The notes under the pieces were generated by a model that saw only the letters and a program-made list of their open reading frames with translations, ran no database searches and was not told the DNA's origin. Of a stretch of DNA of 64,000 bases, positions 1-12,486 are shown piece after piece. Position 1 is the stretch's first letter; every line of letters begins with the position of its first letter. The DNA is from Pseudisothecium myosuroides (lineage: Eukaryota > Streptophyta > Bryopsida > Hypnales > Lembophyllaceae). Made by a program: the position numbers and the translations under genes. The DNA lies in assembly GCA_951799445.1 (NCBI GenBank), contig OX637295.1, forward strand, positions 7,874,001-7,938,000, given 5' to 3'.

Positions 1-364
1 CAGCAGTGAAAATTTTCTCACAACTACACATGTTGGTAGACTTTGAATATCTTTTATTTGGTGAATCTTTTGACCTTGGAATTTGATAAATATATTATTA
101 ACATGAAGATGTTCTTGGTTTAAAAAAAATTTAGCCTTCAGGAGGGTGTCAAATTTAATAGCAGTGAAATTTCTTTCCCTAGGAATGTAAAAACGCCATT
201 TTCTTGTACTCCACTGTACATTTCATGAAAATGACTTTCAATTGTCATAAAAATAAAATAGAAATTTAAAAAGTCTAATAATAATAATAATCTTGCTTTG
301 TTTGTCATTTTTTTTGGCACACATAAAATTTCATTTGGCCACTTTCTAGCGTACATCACAAACC
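1..364. other. AT-rich non-coding DNA
   Basis: No credible gene. The 73-codon minus-strand reading frame here is low-complexity. On the minus strand the stretch resembles plus-strand sequence near 4190-4340 (shared AAAGTGGCCAAAT and a following TTATTATTATT run), so it is part of an old dispersed repeat. Confidence 0.6.
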
Positions 365-368
365 TTAA

Positions 369-933
369 CCCCTAAAGGACCGGAGGGGTGTTCAGATTTC
401 CAAAATTGCAAAGATCTATTATAAAATGCAACTTAGAAGAATATTTTAATGATGACTTTTAAACAATAGTTGTAAAATGCTATTTATAGATCACATCCAT
501 ATGGTTAGATCAACAAAAGTTCTAATATTTTTCAATAAAACTTGAAGCCAAAAATTGGAAATTCCTTCTAAAATCAATTGTAGATTGAATATTTATGATT
601 TTAAAAATATTTTTTTTCCTATAAATTTAAAGTATTGAGTTCTAATTATAATGATTTTTGAAGATTTTTATTTGACTTTTTGATTCAAGTCATTTTTGAA
701 GGGTCATTTTTTGAACTGAAAAAGTTACTTTCTGAGGCTAGACCTCCCGATACCTTTTGAATTATAGAATATTTGCAAAGCAAAATCTTCATAATCTGAA
801 CCACACAAAGGTTAAAGAACTAATATAAGAATCTTGAAAAAAAGATGATGGATGAAAAAACGCATTTCGGTGAGGTTGGGACGTGTTTTCGTTCATTCAT
901 TGTTCAAAATCTGCACTCATGGTCCTTTAGGGG
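369..933. mobile_element. TTAA-flanked piggyBac-like MITE, copy 1
   Basis: The 565-bp element starts CCCCTAAAGGACC and ends GGTCCTTTAGGGG. TTAA lies immediately outside both ends (365-368 and 934-937). TTAA target duplication with a CCC-starting terminal repeat is the hallmark of piggyBac-type elements. It has no coding capacity, so it would be non-autonomous. Its inverted, nearly identical partner is at 6264-6827. The family call rests on ends and target site only; no transposase is visible in the window. Confidence 0.8.
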
Positions 934-1129
934 TTAAACCTTCTATTTTCTAGGGAAATTTTCACTCATTTTTTTTCATTTCTAAACAATTTGTACATTG
1001 TATGTATAAAGTCTTTGTCAATGAAAATAAAATAGAGCATGCATTGAAGTGCCAGTGGCGATATTGAATGTTAGAAAAGAAAACATTGACACAGTAGTTA
1101 TACATCAATCCAAATTGTGAGAAAAGCAC

Positions 1130-1715
1130 ATTTAATTTTCACTCATTAAAAACACACACTTAATTTTCACTCATTAAATAATTGATAAATAGAAGTAGAT
1201 TCAAGATTGAAGAAAAAGCTTAATTGTTGATAGCTCTAAGATGGAATTGAAATACACTAATTTTTCTATGGTGAGATTGTTTTAGCAAGAGATCTTAACC
1301 TTGTGAATTTTTTTTGGTAAAATTGTAAAAATTGAGTTTAATAAATGAACCCTATGAGTTAGTTTTTTAAGAAGATGCTTGGATTGCCCCAAAAACAAGA
1401 ATGTCCATTATTTTCACATAAAAAATCCAAATGAAATGAATAAAAGCTTCCCATGTAGAAAAAAATAAAATCTACGAGAAAAAAATTATTTTAAATTTTA
1501 AATTTTTGTGGCTGGTTTTACACCCATTGAACTAAAATTTGGGCTTATTATGCCATAACTTAGCTCCTAGGTACCAATTGAAATAAAAATTATATTCCCA
1601 GAAAGTTACTATGTTTTTCTATCTTCAAGAAAATCTTGACAATTACTGAGACCGTAGGAGCCTACCCAAAATTTTGTCCCTCAAAGAAATAATGGGACTT
1701 TAGGGATTAATGAAA
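1130..1715. mobile_element. Decayed relative of the 28.5-kb TTAA element
   Basis: The stretch matches the right-hand two thirds of the element at 28507-29432. Shared pieces include TAATAGCTCTAAGAYGG-like and GAAATACACTA-like blocks in the same order. It ends near GGGACTTTAGGGATTAA, a mutated form of the family terminus. No left end is recognisable. Confidence 0.55.
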
Positions 1716-2289
1716 GATATAGGAAAATTGACAGAATGGACTTACATGTGTTTTGTCTTTTAGTAGGATGGATAAGGGCCTTGTCAAACGTTAGATTTTC
1801 ATAAGAGAACTTTGGTGGTTTATTTGCATGTACTCACCCAGCCAAATCAAATCAAAACAAAACTTTCTCAAAATTCTTTAAATTTCAAAAGCTTTTCAAG
1901 GAAAAAGCTAAAATAGAGATATTCAAGAAATGTTGACTTCTTTTTTGGTTTAATGAATGAAAAAGAACATCCATAAGGTTGGAAGACTTACCACACATTC
2001 TAAAGGACCTTACATTTTATAAATGACTTGACATTGCTTTAATAGGTTCACAAAACAAAAGTGCTCATGTGAATGATTATGTATTTGCAAACATGTAGAA
2101 ACGGGATTTGCATGAAATAAGCCATCTTACTATGCCTTAGTTGTATCTTTGTTTGGTTAAACTATCCCTAAGATAGATACACAATTTCAAATGCCTCATT
2201 GAATCTATACCCTAAAAAATCTTGAAAATCAGTAGATACATAATTCAAGATGCAACAATGCTAATGTTTAAGCCAAAAAATACAAGCCT

Positions 2290-3260
2290 ACAAGTCTTGA
2301 GCCTTGGTATAAGTAGGTACCCTACAACCATTAAAGGTACCTATAACATCGGTACCATGTAACCATGGAAGGTGCCCATAATGTAGATAATTATAACTTA
2401 CGCATCCATAACATAAATACATATAACATATGTATTCTATAACCATGGAAGGTGTCAACAATGTAGTTATCTATAACATAGATGCCTAGGCTCGTAGACT
2501 CAAGGTCCTAGACTCACGTACTAGCAATTCTAATTCAAGATGCTTAACCTATGTACATTAAAATTAGGGCAAGGTTTATGAAATCTACTAAGTTAGACTT
2601 TGAAAAATTACAATTATTTCATGTTTTATCCAAAAAAGCATACAATATAGTATTTCAAATTCTTTTTTGAATTGAAAAATAAGATCCAATAGCGTTTATG
2701 TCAATTTAACAATAATGAAAATTACTCTTTGTGCCTCAAGTATAGTTGTATTTAGTGGGCCTTGAGTTCTGTTATTTTCTTGCCTTTGAAATAAAGTTTC
2801 AATGTAAAAAGTAGGAGTCCCGATATTTTTGTAGAGACAGGTCTTGCATATGATAAATTAGATTTTTCCAACCAATCATTTTTTATGTGAGTTTCTTGGA
2901 AATAAAAACTATAAAATTGCAAGGGGTGTGAGACAAGTGCTTCAAATTTCCTAGAAGCTCTTCTTTACTTTTAAAAACCAAAATAAATAGTCAATGATTC
3001 TTGTATCCTCTTCTTTTAGCTAGCTCTTTTAACAAATGGTGCTAGCATGTGAGCCCAAGAATGTGAGCTTGTGAGCATTGAGTCTATAATCTAGGTACCT
3101 GTAATATAGATACCACGCACTATAGAAGGTGTATGTATCATAAACACCTATAATATAGGTATTTGTAACATATATTCCATATAATCATAGACGGTTCCTA
3201 TAGTATATACACCTATAATATAGGTGTGTAGTATTTTAGGTTCATAGGCTCACATTTCTA
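2290..3260. repeat. Degenerate short repeats (TATAACATAGGTACC-like)
   Basis: Two patches (about 2300-2510 and 3085-3250) are built from irregular copies of a short unit of the form TATAAYATAGRTACC, mixed with ACCATGGAAGGTG. Unit length and spacing vary, so this is a degenerate minisatellite-like array rather than a clean tandem repeat. No gene was seen. Confidence 0.5.
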
Positions 3261-5505
3261 TGCTCACACAATAGCAACCCTCCTCTTTTAACCCCTAATG
3301 ATGCAAATAACCATTTTCTAGTTGCTACCCCTCTTTTTTGAAGTGCTCGTTCTCAAAATTTGAAGGTTTCTTTATCAAAAGTACTTTAGAAAAAAGATTG
3401 CGTTATAAATCCAATGGCGGTAGTTTCATCAAATTCCGAGTTAAACTCCGCCTTGTGGAATTTTTAAAAGTTGACTGGTGTAGTATAGTTCACGGATCAA
3501 TCATGTTTTTGGATTTAGTTTGGACATGGACTGCAAAATCAGTCAACCAATGCGATTAATTGTTGTCCTAATATATTTCAAAAAGGGTAGGTCCAAAGAG
3601 CTCAAGGAGAAGACAAGTATGCCCATTTTTATTTTTATTACAAACACTACTTTCATTTTAGTGACCACTGTGCATTGCAAGCTCCACCAAAATTTGCAAA
3701 ATAACTAGAATGTTGTGAAATTTAGATGAGCATTCTCAACCTATTGTCTTTCACTGAGCACAATGAGGTCATCATTGCAAAATATTCTCACCAAGATATG
3801 CTCCTTCAAAGTGTGCTATCCTGTTTTTTCATTTGATGCAAATAAAAATCAAACCTTAAATATCTACTAAATTGTAAGGTCAAATAATCTAAATTTTTTT
3901 GAGGTACTAAAATTTCCTATATGGTTACATTCTATCCAATCTCAAGAAAAATGAGCAAACAATTTGCTCAAGTTCTTGGCAATTTTGACCCATTTTGAAA
4001 GTATAAACCCTTTGGGTCATTAGGGGATAAAAAGAAACGGAATTTTAGAGAAGCTTCAAAGAATATTTGTTTCATTTGATCTAGATTGATGAGCACATAC
4101 AAATAATCCATCCAATTTTCCTATGATTGTACCTACAGTTTATCAAGGGAAGCTACATGAAAAATTTAGGGACAAGGATTACATTTAATAAGCCCCTAAG
4201 GTTTGTAATTATACTAGAAAGTGGCCAAATAAAATTTCATTAATGACCAAAAAAGCATGGTTATTATTATTGGACTTCTTAAACTTCTAAATATTTATTT
4301 TCTTGACAATAATGTTGGAAGTCAATTTCAGTGTGTTCATTTAATGTAATTTTTGGGCACCCCATGCTTGAATCATAAAATTTCAAGGTTCAAATTGTAA
4401 ATGAGCCAAATATACACACTAGAGTTGCAATAGCCAATTTCCAATCAACTCCATCAACTTTGAAGAAATAATAATAAGTGCAGTATGATGACGAGATGCT
4501 TTTAGAGTTCATTTGATATGTACTAGTTGATTTTTTAAAAAATTTGTAGAATACAAATTTGGCATATTTGTGTAGATTTTATATTTTTTCCTTAAAAACT
4601 AAGGTAAATGAAGTTTCCAAAATGATAAAGATGTATTACAAAATCCAACTTAGAAAAATATTTTAATTGTAAAATCTAAACAAATGCTGCAAAATATGAT
4701 CCCGGGTATGCAACTCCCATATTATATGGCCTTGATTATAATCACTTATAATGCATTTTTGTCCAATTTCAAGGGATTTAATTTGTTTTACTGTAAAAAA
4801 TTCTTGTAGCCCTTTTAACAAGAAATCCAAAAAGTAATTATATACATGAAATAAATAAAAAATTGAGGAGAATAATAGCATAAAAAATCTAATTATATGA
4901 GTTTTTTTATACATGTATTGTACTACCAGCTACCTAACTTTTGAGTCTTTCTAATAAAAATTTAAGATTTTTTTATTATAAATAAAATACTATGAATAAA
5001 TTTTAATTTTAATTGGAAGAAACTTCTTGTATAGATTTTTGAAAATTATGCATAAATGTTTCAATTCTTCATATATATTGTAAATACTTTTTAATAAATA
5101 TGCAACCCAATATTTTTTAACATCTCATTTTATTTAATTTGGTCTTCAACTACCTTTTGGTCCCTTTAATTTGATATGATTTTTATAAAAGCCATCCTCT
5201 AAGCTGTTTTAATGTTGACAATCTTTTCATATAATACAAGAGTTGCGTACCCCCGGGAGTATGATCCAAAAATAATTTCTGCAGAGTTGGATGTATTACT
5301 ACAAAAATTATCATTTCTTAATAGAATTTTAAACTAAAAATTGAAGATTCCTTCCAAAATCAATTGTAGATTAAATACCCTGCGCTAGGATTAAATTTGG
5401 TAAAAAAATAATTCAAAATATAATTAAATATGGCATGTAATTAAATTTTCAGAAATTATAATGTGGCATAATTGAGTAGTGTAGAAAATATTAATGAAAA
5501 TAATC
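3261..5505. other. AT-rich intergenic DNA with repeat scraps
   Basis: No convincing coding exon. The piece at 4060-4200 recurs at 6123-6256 (shared GAGCACATACAAATAATCC and AAAATTTAGGGACAAGG). Scraps with the TTAACCCCTAA start occur at about 3289. Reading frames of 62-83 codons are low-complexity and lack family features. Confidence 0.55.
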
Positions 5506-5509
5506 TTAA

Positions 5510-6118
5510 CCCCTAAATAATCAAGCTGCGTTTTTGGGCAACTTAGTTATTTTGGGCAGCTCACTACAAATGGATTTTTATTTTTTTCTTTGAAATTTCA
5601 CACAACATGCACCAAAGGAGTAGCTTTAAGGTGCAACAAGTTTCATAACTTTTGACAACATAATTTAAAAGTTATTGCATGATCTGTAATTTTCATTGAT
5701 CTTTGGGCACCTCGGGCACTTCAAAAAACTTCTTTAAAAAATATATATTTTTTAAATAAAAATTTAAAATTGGTTCTCTAGATTTATATATATTTGGGAA
5801 GCTTTCATCATTCCATTTTAATTAATGAAATGAAAGTTATGAGGATTTTTAGTTTGTAGGTGCGTATGGAGTCTCTGAAAACCATACCTATCTGCAAACT
5901 AAAACTCCTCATAACTTTCATCTCATTAATCAAAATGGAATGATTCAAAGCTTTCCATGTATATATAATTTTAGAGAACCAACTGCAAATTATTATTTCT
6001 TAAAGTAAATATTAAAGAAGTTTTTTGAGCTGCTCTACTTACCAAAAGATTAAAGAAAATTACATACCATGCAATAACTTTTGAACTATGTAGTCAAAAG
6101 TTATAATACTTGTTGTGC
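5510..6118. mobile_element. Fold-back repeat with one TTAACCCC end
   Basis: The left end has TTAA (5506-5509) followed by CCCCTAAATAA. About 230 bp on the left (5625-5860) recurs in reverse complement on the right (5890-6118), centred near 5875; both arms contain the ATAACTTTCAT / ATGAAAGTTAT block. The arms are related to 14070-14240 and 42230-42360, so this looks like two half-elements of the TTAA family joined head to head. The right terminus is not a clean family end. Confidence 0.6.
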
Positions 6119-6263
6119 CTTACTATTTGTTTCATTTGATCTTGATGGATGAGCACATACAAATAATCCACCCAATTTTTTCTATGATTGTACCCAAAAG
6201 TCATTAAGGGAAGCTACACCAAAAATTTAGGGACAAGGAACACATCTTGAAAGCCCTACTTAA

Positions 6264-6827
6264 CCCCTAAAGGACCATGAGTGCAAATTTAGAACAATAA
6301 ATGAACGGAAACACGTCTCAACCTCACCGAAATGTGTTTTTTCATCCATCATCTTTTTTTCAAGATTCTTATATTAGTTCTTTAACCTTTGTGTGGTTCA
6401 GATTATGAAGATTTTGCTTTGCAAATATTCTATAATTCAAAAGGTATCAGGAGGTCTAGCCTCAAAAAGTAACTTTTTCAATTCAAAAAATGATCCTTCA
6501 AAAATAACTTGAATCAAAAAATCAAATAAAAATCTTCAGAAATCATTATAATTAGAACTCAATACTTTAAATTTATAGGAAAAAAAATATTTAAAAATCA
6601 TAAATATTCAATCTACAATTGATTTTAGAAGGAATTTCCAATTTTTGGCTTCAAGTTTTATTGAAAAATATTAGAACTTTTGTTGATCTAACCATATGGA
6701 TGCGATCTATAAATAGCATTTTACAACTATTGTTTAAAAGTCATCATTAAAATATTCTTCTAAGTTGCATTTTATAATAAATCTTTGCAATTTTGGAAAT
6801 CTAAACACCCCTCCGGTCCTTTAGGGG
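6264..6827. mobile_element. TTAA-flanked piggyBac-like MITE, copy 2 (inverted)
   Basis: This is the reverse complement of 369-933, with roughly 15-20 mismatches counted by eye over 565 bp. TTAA flanks both ends (6260-6263 and 6828-6831). The terminal repeats are CCCCTAAAGGACC and GGTCCTTTAGGGG. The high identity suggests a recent common origin. Confidence 0.8.
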
Positions 6828-6831
6828 TTAA

Positions 6832-7560
6832 CAATTGAAAGTCTAATTTTGAAAATAAAATAGATATGGTAGGGTATTCTAATATTGCGAATCTCCAACT
6901 TCAAGCTAGCACCATGGTTGGAATTTTATTAAATATTTTTTTCCCATGATCTATGCACTTTTGAAGCCACTTATGTGGATGATTTTTGTTCAAAAAATGA
7001 ATGATTTTAGTAGATGTTATGAGCAATTGATGGATGAAAGGTACAATATTCTTTGAAGTTTTGGAGGTGTCCCAATATTACACATTTCATTCAAGTGTCA
7101 AATCAAAAAAGAAATTGTACCATAAACTTCATAGTAACTATTCTTTCAATTTTTGAAGGTGCCCTACTATTTTACACTTTTTTTAAAAATCAAAATCAGG
7201 TGCTTACATTTAGGAGATGTGCAACATTAAGATGCTTTTTTACTTATTTATACATACATACATACATATATAATTCCTTTGTCCAAAAGTGTGAAGGTGT
7301 TGTGGTATTTTAATTGCGATTCTCGTCGCAATTTCATCACTGTTGATGAGATTCTCGGTGCTGTTCTCACATTTTCGCGACTGATGTATGACTTCTTTGC
7401 CTTGAATGGGATATGGGAACCCTTCTTGCAGCATGATTAGTTAGGTGTTTTTCGATCATTGGAAACAAGAATCAGCTACTGAATTAGTCGCTCTGAGGTG
7501 CCGTGAGGATCGCAGCAACTCAGTGGATTGTAGCCAAAAAATTAGGCTTGCGATGGTGAA
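6832..7560. other. AT-rich upstream region
   Basis: No gene was recognised. It leads into the F-box gene promoter and contains a short CATA microsatellite at about 7250-7268. Confidence 0.5.
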
Positions 7561-7561
7561 T

Positions 7562-7606
7562 ACTTAAACCCTAATTGCTAGGGTTCAACCCTAAATTTCA
7601 GGGTCT
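7562..7606 (+). promoter_or_regulatory. Telobox cluster upstream of F-box gene
   Basis: Three CCCTAA/TTAGGG-type motifs lie within 45 bp: AAACCCTAA, its partial inverse CTAGGGTT, and CAACCCTAAA. Interstitial teloboxes near transcription starts are common in plant promoters. They lie about 220-260 bp before the chosen ATG at 7823. Confidence 0.5.
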
Positions 7607-7822
7607 TCTTCTAATTCTCTTGTGCTGAATTTAATTAGAATGACGTGCCCGGGAAAACATTGTAGGAATCTGTTCAATCAGCCAATTGTAAGAAGCTGTC
7701 GTTGCCATTCATAGTCTGAAAGTAGTGAGTTGCATTAGAGAGTTTCTGTAGCTCTCATTAGTATGACAGAACTGTAAGTCTTCCTTCAGAACAGTTTGAG
7801 AGGTACTAGTACTTTGGCAAGA

Positions 7823-9938
7823 ATGGCAGAAGAAGGCTGTGTTAAGGTTTTATGTAGGCTGAACAAGGTGCTTCACAAATTGAAATATTGTTCTGCCGAG
7901 CTGAGCGAAATCGAGAGTATTGTGACTGAGCTGGAAATGGATGCATATGATGATGGGATGGAAGCGATTCAAGAGATGCCCGACCTTCTGGTCATTGCCG
8001 GTATCTTGCGGGAAACGATGAATTCTCTCAAAGCAGGCCTTGAACGAGTTCGAGATGTGCAGAGAATGCAAGTGGCCGTCTTAAGACTCAGCAGCTTGGA
8101 AGAAGATAACAACATGAGGTCCAGACCCTCTCCTGTCTTGGGCAGCTCAAATCCAGCTCATGCAAACAAGGTAATATGAGAACTACACCCGTATCTATTC
8201 TTGAATCATTTCAAGAAGAAGAATGTTGGGAATGTTATTTTTCTTATAGAGGGAATTGAAAATCAGAAGAAAACAAAAAGGGGAGTATTGAAAATGTAAT
8301 TTCAGAAGTTGAATTGTCGGAATGGTCGTTTCATAGCATTCTAAAAAAAACCTTGTTAGCACTTTCTAAATTGGCGTGGAAAGGAATCCCTGATACCTCG
8401 TTTTGCAATTTTGAGCTCAATTAGAACAAGGGAGAGCTCCTTCAGCATGTTTGAGCTTTCATTTTGCTTGATTTGCTCTGATTTGGCATGAATTGCTCTA
8501 AATAACATTTTTTTCAAAGCCTGCCATGCCTCTACTACTCAAGAATGTTATGTTCCCTCATCTAGAGGTGGCTGTTTCCATTTTCAGCTGAACCTAAATC
8601 TTTTTAAACCGTTCTAATTGGTGAAAACTCCTTGCAAGTAACAGTTCCACATCACTCTTTTGACAGATTTGTATTTGTGTACAGGGATCGGGTTCAGGGA
8701 GAGTGATGGAACTAAGTGTTGTTTCCGCCTCATGTACGGAAGACTTCAGCACAGAAACGAGGGTAGCGAAAAGAGCTGCTGCTGCAAGAAACGGTTCACA
8801 AGTATGTAGGCACATATGCATTCATCACCCGGAGATGATAGACCCAGGGCTTTGGAGCAAGTTGTCAGAGGATTTGGTAGGACTGGTCTTTGCACGGCTA
8901 CCTGTCCCTCGAATTATTGAGCTTAAAAACCACTCTGGTGCTTGGTCCTCACTGTCAGATTCCTCCAGCTTCAAACTAAGCTTTGCGGAGGCAAATCCCA
9001 ACCTCTTTGGTCTTTTGGGGTGGGACAATAATCTAGAAACCTTTTGGACCCGAATGTTTGACGCCAAATCCAAGGAATGGCATGGTGTGAAATTGAAGTT
9101 CCCTCTAGACAATGGGTACATGGACTCGTGGTATGCGTGCGATGGGGGTTTGGTTTGTTTCATGCCAGAGAGCGAGGACGAAGAGGATGCTGGGCCATTT
9201 CCTGTGTATGTTTGCAACCCCTTAACAAATGTTTGGAAAGCGCTGCCTGACTTACCGCTCAGCAAAAAGGAGCCCCAGTTGTTGCAGTTGGTCACGGATG
9301 TGGATGCGAACTCCTACAGAGTGTTCTTGGTGTATCGTAAGGAGTGGGCTCTCGGAGTGGATGTCTATGATTCCCAAACTGGGTCATGGGGCACCGTGGA
9401 CTCTGGTCTTGTTTTTGGCTCCGGTGACACCCTCTTGGGCGAAAGATTGGATCCTCTGGTGTTTGATTGCGCCACCAGAATGATCTATAATCTTATCTAT
9501 CGCCCTCCTCTTGAGGATCTCGATATGGATTGCGTACGGCACTCCATCCTCAAGGATCGTCTGTTTGTGTTGCATGCTCCCGTGGAAACTAGCACGCAGG
9601 TTCACACGTCTGAAATGTTTGTGATTTCAGAATATGAATATCAGAGGAGCACAACGAAATTGAGGAAACTTAACGACTACGAGGGTACCTTGAGGGGTCT
9701 GCGAATCGGGTCATACGTTGGTCGGCATGACATGGAACTCTTCACTAGCACTGGGTTTGTCCTTTCGACTTGGGACAACCTGGATGAAAATGGAAGTGTC
9801 AGTCAACATATCAGACTTTATGACATGGCTGCAGATGAATGGCATAACCTTCCTCCCTTGGTTGGGAGTCCTGCAACCCGAAACGAGAGGCTTGAAGGAG
9901 TTTTCATGTGTGAGCTTCGTTGGGATGCCGTTCCCTGA
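7823..9938 (+). CDS. F-box/kelch-type protein
   Basis: There are two exons, 7823-8170 and 8685-9938. The intron has GTAATA at its start and TGTGTACAG at its end, and the join is in phase 0, giving a 533-residue product. Residues 1-116 form a Glu/Leu-rich helical region of unknown role. An F-box lies at about residues 173-212 (LSEDLVGLVFARLPVPRIIE), the Skp1-binding module of SCF ubiquitin ligases. The rest resembles a degenerate kelch/F-box-associated region: CDGGLVCFM, VYVCNPLTNVWKALPDLP, VDVYDSQTGSW, IRLYDMAADEWHNLPP. Such proteins choose substrates for ubiquitination; the substrate here is unknown. The ATG at 7823 is the first in frame. A shorter form starting at the ATG near 8836 would keep the whole F-box. 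No disabling mutation was seen. Confidence 0.85.
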
Positions 9939-11385
9939 GCAGATGACTCAAAAGCGATGCAAGTTCAACATACTAGTGCTTGTCAAGCTTTAGCAAGGTA
10001 GTCATGAACTTTGCTTGCTATCAATTTGCTGGTTTCGGTAATATTAGATTGTTTCATGAACTCTTAGATAGTATGATATAGGGGAACTCTCCCATAATCC
10101 TTGGGCATGTCCCCCTATGGTCACGGGGAAGTCTCAAAGTTCCTGAAATACTCTAATTTTACTTGAAAGACTGTTTCGTGGGCTAGGTGGATCTTTGTAT
10201 TCTGAAGTGCACTATATTGCATAGCAATGCAGCACGTTACCAGCTCTATCCGTCGTATGTGGAGGCTCCAATGGGATGGTCACTTGGCAGCCTAAGAAGA
10301 GCAGACAAGTTGTCTTTGGAGTCCCACTTTTTTGGACACGACATTTTGAAGCGAATTCGGCTTGTATCAGGTGCTCCCAGAGATGCTCAATTTGAGCACA
10401 AGAAGAACTTGAAGCATTGGCACTCAATGTCCGAAATGCATCAACTTCCCTCCATTGCATTTTGTTCGCGTTCTCGAATTCCAGTTTCGGGCATTGATCG
10501 GTCCAAATGCTGTTGCGATCACTTTCCAGATTACGGGAGCCCTAATGCCATCTCTCTTAGAAGTTGATCTCGTTTCTTCGGTTGTTTCAGTATCAGGCTT
10601 TGACTTTCAAGAACTTCTTAATTCTCGAATTTCATTGAAGCTGCGGTCATGAATAGGGTAACTTTGACATCACTCCTGTAAATATCTGGTATTTGTTTCC
10701 ATGAGCATGTTGTGTGTTGGTTTTAGTTTCAGTGTTGGATATGAATGTACTTACCTTATTTGATTTCTTCCAGTTCACACTCAATGACTTCCTTTGCTGA
10801 TCACCGTATCGCACGGAACAAGGTTTGCATGAGAATTGGCAATGATTTATAACTAGATGGTCTCTTATGGACCCGAGACATTTGAGTTTTTTTGGTTCTT
10901 TTACCTTGGCTTGTTCTTTGGTTCTGTCTACAATGAAGTTCCCTTCAATTGCTTCAGAGGAAAAAGGCCTTGATTAATGTAAATGGTTGCAGTTGCCCAG
11001 CTGATTCTGGATGGAATAAGGATCATGCGAACGAGTGGCACATGACGCTTCACCATTGTGTGCTTCGATTCTGTAGCAGCCTGTCACTGCCAAAGAACCT
11101 GAACCCTTAACCGAGTTTCTTGAACAATTTGAAGGCAACAACTATTAGCCAATTGTGGAGCGGAATTTCTAGTTTTAGTTTGGACTCTAAGGGGTTAACA
11201 TATTGCTGCAAATTAAACCAGAGCTCTAATCTCTGTAAAGAATGGTTACTTCTCAGCACTCTAGGAGCCTCAAATTACTCGGCGTGGATCCCTTTGGTTA
11301 CAAGCGGTGTGAGAATCAGCATAGTTTGCTTAGTACCGGTATGAATTATCATCATAGAATGACACTTGGGTTTTCTTCTTGTGTA
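9939..11385. other. Downstream region without a recognised gene
   Basis: This follows the F-box gene and probably includes its 3' UTR. A 126-codon plus-strand frame at 10187-10567 has no recognisable domain, and composition does not separate it from chance. No RNA gene or repeat was recognised. Confidence 0.4.
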
Positions 11386-11775
11386 GGTCATGGGTGATTG
11401 TGATGGACGAGGCCACGGCCGCTGTAGATGGAGAGACAGATCTGACCAGCTGATACAGACGGCCATGCGCAGTCTGTTCTGGTCCACGACTGCATCTTGA
11501 CCATTGCGCACCGCATTGACACCATCATCGACTGTCACCGAGTGTTGGTATTGGCCAAGGGGGGTCGTGTGGCGGAGTTTGACACCCCGGCCAGTCTCCT
11601 GAGACGTGCAGAGGAGCTCAGCTCCGAAGGCCCACAGAGCCGTGGAGTTGGGAGCTACGGTTTTGCAGAAATAGTGGCTCAAAGTGGTACTGTCATTGCC
11701 CAGCAGCTCCGGGAGGCAGCGGAGGCGGCCGAAGTACCGGTATGGAGGCAGCAGGGAGCAGCAGAATCAGTTTGA
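11386..11775 (+). pseudogene. Broken ABCC-type transporter NBD2 fragment
   Basis: After an acceptor-like TTGTGTAG the sequence encodes a Walker B and D-loop (VIVMDEATAAVD, ETD), then [11 protein letters not shown], then [18 protein letters not shown], then [14 protein letters not shown]. This order is the end of the second nucleotide-binding domain of MRP/ABCC transporters, including the switch histidine. At least two frameshifts are present, one after ETDL (near 11443) and one before the TIAHR block (near 11490). The Walker A and signature regions and the membrane domains are absent. The C-terminal frame runs to a stop at 11775. It is a relic, not a working transporter. Confidence 0.8.
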
Positions 11776-12486
11776 AATCTTGTTTCTGGCATTCTTTGAA
11801 CAGAAAAAAACAAAACAAGATTTGAACCTTAGAATCTCTATGAAACGCTTGGTACTCTAGAGAGCTCAAATATATCAAGATGACATCAGATCGGTTAGTA
11901 GTACCTCAAAAGGTACGAAGCGTTGCATCGACACAAAGAATGATGGAGTACGGCATTCTGATACCCCTCATTTTTTAATCAGTAAAGCATGTTCATTGAG
12001 TGAAATTAATCTCATTTTGGACAAGCAGCATGAGCATAATCATCGGAAACTTTGTTTCTCGTTTCAAGAGACGTTTCAGACCATCTACATCGGGAAATAG
12101 TTAGAATGAAGTGAAATTTCTTAGAGTTATATACCTGTTATCGGAGCTTAATATGACACATGTTTTTTTTTTTTTTGGATTTGCATATTCTTAATGTTCA
12201 AACGCAAGTTTGATTTTGCGCTATGTAAAATTGTGAATGAGTTTGTTGTTCCTGGACTGCAAGAATCACGTGCTGTACGCTACTCTTGACATTTAGTAAT
12301 TTGATAGACTGATTCCAATCACAAAGTGCATGCTTTGAAATCAAAAACAGTGAAGAGTCAGAAACATCACTGTAAATTGGAACCAAATAATCTAAGTTGG
12401 CAACTCTCTCAAGTAGGTCATCATGAATGTACCTCTTCAGAAGGCTGAAAACAACGACGGTATCTCTTAGTTAAAATCTTTTTAAA
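11776..12486. other. Intergenic region
   Basis: No gene, RNA gene or clear repeat was recognised apart from a T-run at about 12164-12177. Short reading frames on both strands look random. Confidence 0.4.

Noticed and set aside
8793..8800. GTATGTAG resembling a donor inside the F-box gene
   Set aside because: The frame is open across it and no matching acceptor is needed, so I kept a single exon.
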